From NCBI GenBank assembly GCA_025765595.1, contig JAIVFH010000628.1:1-12151 (forward strand): a stretch of 12,151 nucleotides of DNA. The letters run 5' to 3'. Shown in pieces: positions 8,099-12,151 of the stretch (position 1 is the first letter of the stretch; every line of letters starts with the position of its first letter). This DNA comes from Obelidium mucronatum. Lineage: Eukaryota; Chytridiomycota; Chytridiomycetes; Chytridiales; Chytriomycetaceae. A program made the translations under genes and the position numbers. A model generated the notes under the pieces. That model searched no databases. It worked only from the letters and a program-made list of their open reading frames with translations, and was not told the origin of the DNA.

Positions 8099-9026
8099 TC
8101 ATACTTGAACCAAATATCCAAGAGTAATAAACTTTTCTACATCTGATCTTCTCACGTAGTGTTGTTCTCCCTTCATGAGTTTCAAGATTGTCCCGCTGTC
8201 TGCAACAATTTCACCCAATTCCTTGACTACACGTACATCGACATACAAATCTTTGGGAGGAATCAAAGGCGCGCTCAAGTCAATATCGAGCATGGATCCC
8301 CGATAGTCCTCGAGAAGTTGACGATAGTTTGCGAGAAATTCGAGTTCGTTGGGTGACATTGCACGCACAATTGAAGCAGGAAGGGCGCTAATATGTTGCA
8401 TATTCGGCTGATTGTCAGCTCCGTCGTTGTCGTCCTCATCTTCGTCCATGCTATCGTTGTTATTGTTGTTTTGCTGTTGTTGCATTCTGATTCCGCCTTC
8501 CTCAACCAGAGCGGCAGCAGCACCGCCGCCCAGGTCCCAGACCATTTCTCTGATTGCATCTGCAAAGACAAGACAAGACTGAGTAAGAGACAAAGAGACA
8601 AAGAGAGCAGCATGGCGACGCACCCAGACGCGCGCGGTGGTACACCAGCAGCAGGCGCTTGTTCCTGTGCATCGCCTGGTGGTGCATCTGCGCAGCGACG
8701 GTGAAGCCCGCCGACGCCTGCGACAGCGCCGCCAGCTGCGCCTGCGCCTGCGACTGCGGCGGCGGCGGCGCGAGCGTGTTGTCTTCCAAGTCGTCCGAGC
8801 GCAGCTCCACGTCGCCGTCCGCGTCCGCGCGCACGGCCGCCATGCGGCGGAACACGTCCTCGCGCGCGCCCAGCAGCCCGCGGATCGCGTCGTACAAATG
8901 CCGCAGCTCGAGCTTGACGTTGCGCACCACGTTGTCGTTGTACGCGCTGAACACCCCGCTCTCGCTGGCGCGCTTGCTCTCGCGGATGAGCTTGAGCGCC
9001 TCGTCGCCGTACAGTGACGTGCTCAT
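8099..9026 (-). CDS. PSF1: GINS complex subunit Psf1
   Basis: Two exons on the minus strand, 9026-8624 and 8559-8099, joined across a 64-nt intron (donor GTGCGT, acceptor CTTTGCAG), giving 287 residues. GINS (Sld5-Psf1-Psf2-Psf3) is a nuclear part of the CMG helicase and is needed to start and continue DNA replication. Family landmarks: N-terminal YGDEALKLIRESKR (6-19); RNKRLLLVYHRAR (121-133), the conserved core helix; SPNELEFLANYRQLLEDY (203-220); LIPPKDLYVDVR (233-244), which begins the C-terminal B domain; and RRSDVEKFITLGYLVQV at the end. Typical Psf1 has about 200 residues. The excess comes from a Pro/Gln/Ala insertion (about 66-118) and a Gln/Asn/acidic linker (about 142-190). Exon 1 is far richer in GC than exon 2. 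The start codon lies 30 nt after the stop of the methyltransferase gene. Confidence 0.92.
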
Positions 9027-9056
9027 TTTGTTTTGCTGTTTTTGTTGTTTGTTTGT

Positions 9057-10976
9057 TTATTCGGTTTTGGTGCTTTCGGACAAACAATCGTCAACTACAA
9101 ATGTCCATCCAGCGCGCCAATTGCTGCTATTTGCAGGTGAAAATCTGTTCCAACATGGAAGAAAAAGATGGAAAAGTCAGAGATTAAACAATGGAGAACC
9201 AAAAGAAAAGAGACAGGTACGATACGCACAGTTCAAGCATCCTGCTGGCTGACACTGCGTCTGGTAACATTGTTTCAATCACATCATAGATTAAACGAGG
9301 TTTTTCTTGCGTCAAGCGACCAGGCCTAATGTTTGAAAGTTTAATGATAGAATGGTAGTGTAACTGAGACTGGGACATAACTGAACTGGCTTGATAAAGT
9401 CAAATTCACAGTCCGGATTACGTTGATGCTTCAAATCTATTGCTTCCCCCTCCTTTCGAAAAATGAAACAAGTTGTCTTGGATTTTCGAAAGTACTGACC
9501 AGGCTCACTGGCGATTCGATGCCATTTAGTCCATTTTACCCACACAAAGTTTTCGACATAGCGGAATCCCCAAACATCTGCCATTTTCTAAATACTGCAT
9601 GTCAATAAAATCGTATTGATTTTTTTTTTGGAGGTTGCCACGTTTTCTTTACACACCAAAATATCCGGCGTAAACTCCTTTTCAGCCCATATAAACAGAA
9701 AGCCGGACTGAATCAAGGATGGAATCTTGAGTTTGGCAAGCTCTTTCACTGTTATTCTTCCATCCTTGTGATTCCGATTATGATCAACATCTCGTTCTGG
9801 GCACAAGGGAGGGTCCATATAGATGACAAGCGGATTCGGACATGCCATTTTGATCAACGGCACCGATTTTGGATCCAAAATAGATATTCGTATTGTTTTG
9901 TATTCGTTGGAGGCGTGGGTTTCGTGAACGACGGGCACCGGTGGGATGAATGGCTCGATGGTTCTACCCCATGCTCGGGATAAAGCATTCGGGATCCGGA
10001 TATGTATTGGCTTGTCAGGGTCGGGTCTGATATTCTTTCATTCAACAAAAAATCACCATTTGAAAGTGAAACTGTATAACAAAAAAAAAAAAAAAACAAA
10101 CCGTGTACATGGTAGTGGAGGTTTAGATGATCCAGATTGAAGAGCTTGAAGAACGGCTTGTTTACTTCGTGTTTTGGTTTCGGCGTGGCCCTGCTTGGCT
10201 TCTTGGGGTTGTTTATCTTTTGTTTGTTGACGTCTCCGCCTTTTAATCTGAGGTACAGCCTCCCTTAAAAATAACAAAGAATGTTCATTAAAAACACAAA
10301 AAAATAACACCCCCTTGAATTTGGGCTGTTTTACCTTTCATCATCCATGTACGCGTTATTGGACTCCCCACTGACAGAATCCCCTTCATTTTCCCATTCA
10401 TACGCATCACCATCATCTTCATCATTTTCATCGCTTCCAAGCAGCTCCTCAAAAAGCTTCTGCTGAGAATAAGCATGACTAGTCAGCTCTCGAACCGTTG
10501 CCTTGGACGTTCTCCGAAACAACTCTTCCAGCTCCCGTTCTCCGAGCCCATCAGCAGCCGCTTCCTGTCGAATCCCGGTGCTACTACAAGGAGCAGGACT
10601 TTTGCTTTCGCAAGTTGTAGTATCAGTGCCTTGGGCAACGTCGGCAATCGCAATCTTGGTTTCATCATTCGAGTTGGTTGTTGATGAAATCACTTCCTCC
10701 TTCAGCTTTTCGAGAGCGTCAAACTTTTTCATGATGGCTTCGATTGACTCTGAATCATCCGCGTATCCAACATACCAGGCGGAGCTTTTCCAGAGCGAGG
10801 AAAAGTGTGTAAATCACTTGTTTGAGCGGGATGATTCCCCCACAACCTTAAAACAAAGAGAAGCGAATGTACCTTACTTTAGCAACCGAGCGACTGCTGG
10901 ATCGTCGAGAAGGTTCTGATTCAAAGGCTGTTTGTTGTCGAGCTCGTTTGGCCACACGTTTGGTTGGTACTGACAT
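9057..10976 (-). CDS. MT-A70 family adenine methyltransferase, DPPL variant
   Basis: Seven exons on the minus strand: 10976-10873, 10784-10335, 10263-10102, 10026-9657, 9587-9382, 9325-9230 and 9144-9057. The protein has 491 residues; the six introns are 88, 71, 75, 69, 56 and 85 nt, all in phase. Residues 1-34 are basic, WYVGYADD (38-45) opens a conserved N-terminal segment, 150-184 is acidic and 185-230 is Lys/Arg-rich, suiting nucleic-acid binding or nuclear import. The MT-A70 fold covers about 245-480: IYMDPPL (307-313), FLFIWAEKEF, WGFRYVENFVWVKW (368-381), FRKSKTTCFIFRKEG, KHQRNPDCEFDFIKP (415-429) and ELFSP. The HQRNPD block recalls the MTA1/MTA9 DNA 6mA methyltransferases more than METTL3/METTL14 (family memory, not aligned). 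DPPL in place of catalytic DPPW suggests a non-catalytic, MTA9- or METTL14-like partner. Fungal Ime4 or Kar4 relatives are alternatives. Confidence 0.87.
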
Positions 10977-11125
10977 TTTTTTCGGACAAAAAAGTTAAAA
11001 TAACATGAAATGAAAGAAAAAATAGATATTAAATAAGATAATAAGACCCGACTGTTCTAGTTCTTGTATCAACCTGTTTTGTCCTTCGCCCAACCAGCAA
11101 AAAAAGCTTCAGTATTGGAGCAAAA
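10977..11125 (-). promoter_or_regulatory. Promoter region of the methyltransferase gene
   Basis: The 149 nt between tRNA-Ile and the start codon at 10976 must hold the promoter. It is AT-rich (TATCTTATTTAATATC on the minus strand near 11025-11040), with no classical TATA box at a fixed distance. A four-codon upstream frame (ATG TTA TTT TAA, 11006-10995) lies just before the start and could damp translation if it is included in the mRNA. Confidence 0.35.
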
Positions 11126-11199
11126 TGCTCCGCACAGGGATCGAACCTGTGACCTTGGCGTTATTAGCACCACGCTCTAACCAACTGAGCTAGCGGAGA
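11126..11199 (-). tRNA. tRNA-Ile (anticodon AAT)
   Basis: A 74-nt cloverleaf on the minus strand. The D arm is GCTC-AGTTGGTTA-GAGC, the anticodon stem TGGTG/CGCCA (with a G-C-rich closing and one mismatch tolerance) encloses the loop CTAATAA, giving anticodon AAT (read as IAU). The T arm is ACAGG-TTCGATC-CCTGT and the discriminator is A. A TTTT terminator (11125-11122) follows directly. Six acceptor pairs are perfect (CTCCGC/GCGGAG), but base 1 (T, from 11199) faces C72 (from 11127), so the terminal pair is missing. A G at position 1 would be expected. No intron is present. Confidence 0.92.
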
Positions 11200-11660
11200 T
11201 ATTAACTTTCAGTTAAAAGGTTGTACAAGAGTCTGCAAATCAAATGTTCCAATATTCAGGTTGTTTTGAGAACTTTTGCTTCAAAAAGCGCTTGTTGACT
11301 CAATAAAATCTTACTTTCAATTAGCATTTATTGTTCCTTGGGAAGGGGGGCCTTTTGGTGTCCCAGTTTTGCCAGGTTCCAAACAAAAACAACCCTGTGT
11401 GAGTTTCTGATCCCCCTAAATATCTACTCCACCACACCTTGTGCTTGAGCTATAGATCCCTCAGCTGGCTGGCATCCATGCCAAAAAAAAAACTCCCACC
11501 AGCTGGCTGGATTGAAGTTGGAAAAAGAAGAAATTCTGCTTGGATTGTAAGTGGTGTTGAATTCTCAATTTCTTAAGCAGCAACAACCAGCCTGGAAAAA
11601 ATCTAAGTTATTGCTGATCTGTAAAACTTCCTCTAACCAATTCTTCAAAACCTGGGTTAA
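11200..11660. other. Spacer upstream of tRNA-Ile
   Basis: No convincing gene. An 11-nt direct repeat CAGCTGGCTGG occurs at 11462-11472 and 11500-11510, with a small palindrome GGCAT-CC-ATGCC (11471-11482) and an A10 run between the copies. Confidence 0.4.
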
Positions 11661-12065
11661 CTCATTCCTTACCAGCCCTGTTCCTTTTTCACTAGGCTTA
11701 CGGAAGATTTGCCAGCTGCTCTTCAAAACAAAGACGTCTGATATCAAGAGAATGCACAAGCTGTCTTTTGCGGTAGCTCCAAGTTCTTCAGCAGTTATTC
11801 TATGTTTTACAATTTATCAAAACTGCAATCTCCCAATGTCTTCAAAGCCAATGAATCCCAAATAATAGAGATAATGGCAAACATTCTGCTGTCTAAAACA
11901 GAGCACCTCCCTGCGAAAGCTGTATATCTCCAACACCTCTCTATCACACCACAAGCCTCACATGTACCTATGAAGTTGAGAAAGGACAGGTTCAAACTTA
12001 GCAACTATACTAGAGATAGCACTCTCTATAAAAAATATGTTGTTGCTTGGTTGAACTTCTTTTAG
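11661..12065 (+). pseudogene. Decayed reading frame, unknown origin
   Basis: After a TAA at 11658-11660 one plus-strand frame stays open for 134 codons to a TAG at 12063-12065, with a single internal TGA at 11739-11741. The translation is rich in ordinary residues (for example KLRKDRFKLSNYTRDSTLYK). A second plus frame (11551-11865) overlaps its first half and reads plausibly up to about 11690, as if a frameshift had split one older frame. No start, intron or family is recognised. A transposon relic or pseudogene is the likeliest explanation; chance is possible. Confidence 0.28.
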
Positions 12066-12151
12066 TTGAGGATTCGATAATCAAACATGCACAACAATGG
12101 AAGAATGTAATCAAAACACACTTTGGGCCATGTGAAACACCTTTCTTTCAA

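Noticed and set aside
8275..9087. 270-codon minus-strand frame and several plus-strand frames over the PSF1 first exon (8659-9252, 8637-9017)
   Set aside because: They are Arg/Ala-rich shadows created by the high GC of PSF1 exon 1; the Psf1 frame has clear family motifs and correct splice phase.
648..12065. TGA read as an amino acid, prompted by single TGAs in the flanking frames
   Set aside because: PSF1 ends at TGA right after its conserved C-terminus and no supported exon contains an in-frame TGA.
1..12151. CRISPR arrays, rRNA genes, complete transposons or viral genes
   Set aside because: No regularly spaced repeats, no rRNA signatures, no transposase, integrase or polymerase motifs were seen on either strand.

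Overview
The window looks like nuclear DNA of a fungus, most likely an early-diverging lineage (Mucoromycota or a relative). This is an inference. It rests on compact multi-exon genes with 55-88 nt GT-AG introns, eukaryotic tRNA genes with internal promoters and T-run terminators, TATA/CCAAT promoter elements and AATAAA signals. It also rests on an MT-A70 methyltransferase whose conserved blocks recall the MTA1/MTA9 group linked to DNA N6-methyladenine in ciliates and basal fungi. There are no bacterial operons, rRNAs or CRISPR arrays.

Layout. Positions 1-1500 are a decayed flank: a broken reading frame on the minus strand, hairpins and microsatellites. Positions 1543-2154 hold a tentative small three-exon minus-strand gene whose first intron would contain a GAG/CTC expansion. 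A tRNA-Thr(AGT) lies at 2635-2708. A five-exon plus-strand gene (3027-5360) encodes a 699-residue zinc protein with an N-terminal CCCH finger, four CXXC pairs and a C-terminal CHY finger. Positions 5361-6800 are a gene-poor spacer with a cluster of palindromes. Positions 6802-7485 hold a complete-looking transcription unit (CCAAT, TATA, a long ATG-free leader with 39 consecutive A, a foldable GC-rich core, AATAAA) with no recognisable product. Positions 7510-8019 hold coding-like but broken fragments on the plus strand.

Two minus-strand genes follow, packed head to tail. The seven-exon MT-A70 methyltransferase gene (9057-10976, 491 residues, motif DPPL instead of DPPW) ends 30 nt before the start codon of the two-exon GINS subunit PSF1 (8099-9026, 287 residues). 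A tRNA-Ile(AAT) on the minus strand (11126-11199) lies upstream of the methyltransferase gene. Beyond it, 11200-12151 is again a flank with a broken reading frame.

Functionally, PSF1 belongs to the CMG replicative helicase. A methyltransferase of this group would deposit N6-methyladenine on DNA or support a partner that does. Their tandem packing is the most suggestive part of the window. Exon boundaries were deduced by hand from GT-AG sites, codon phase and continuity of conserved sequence. No alignment or transcript data were available.
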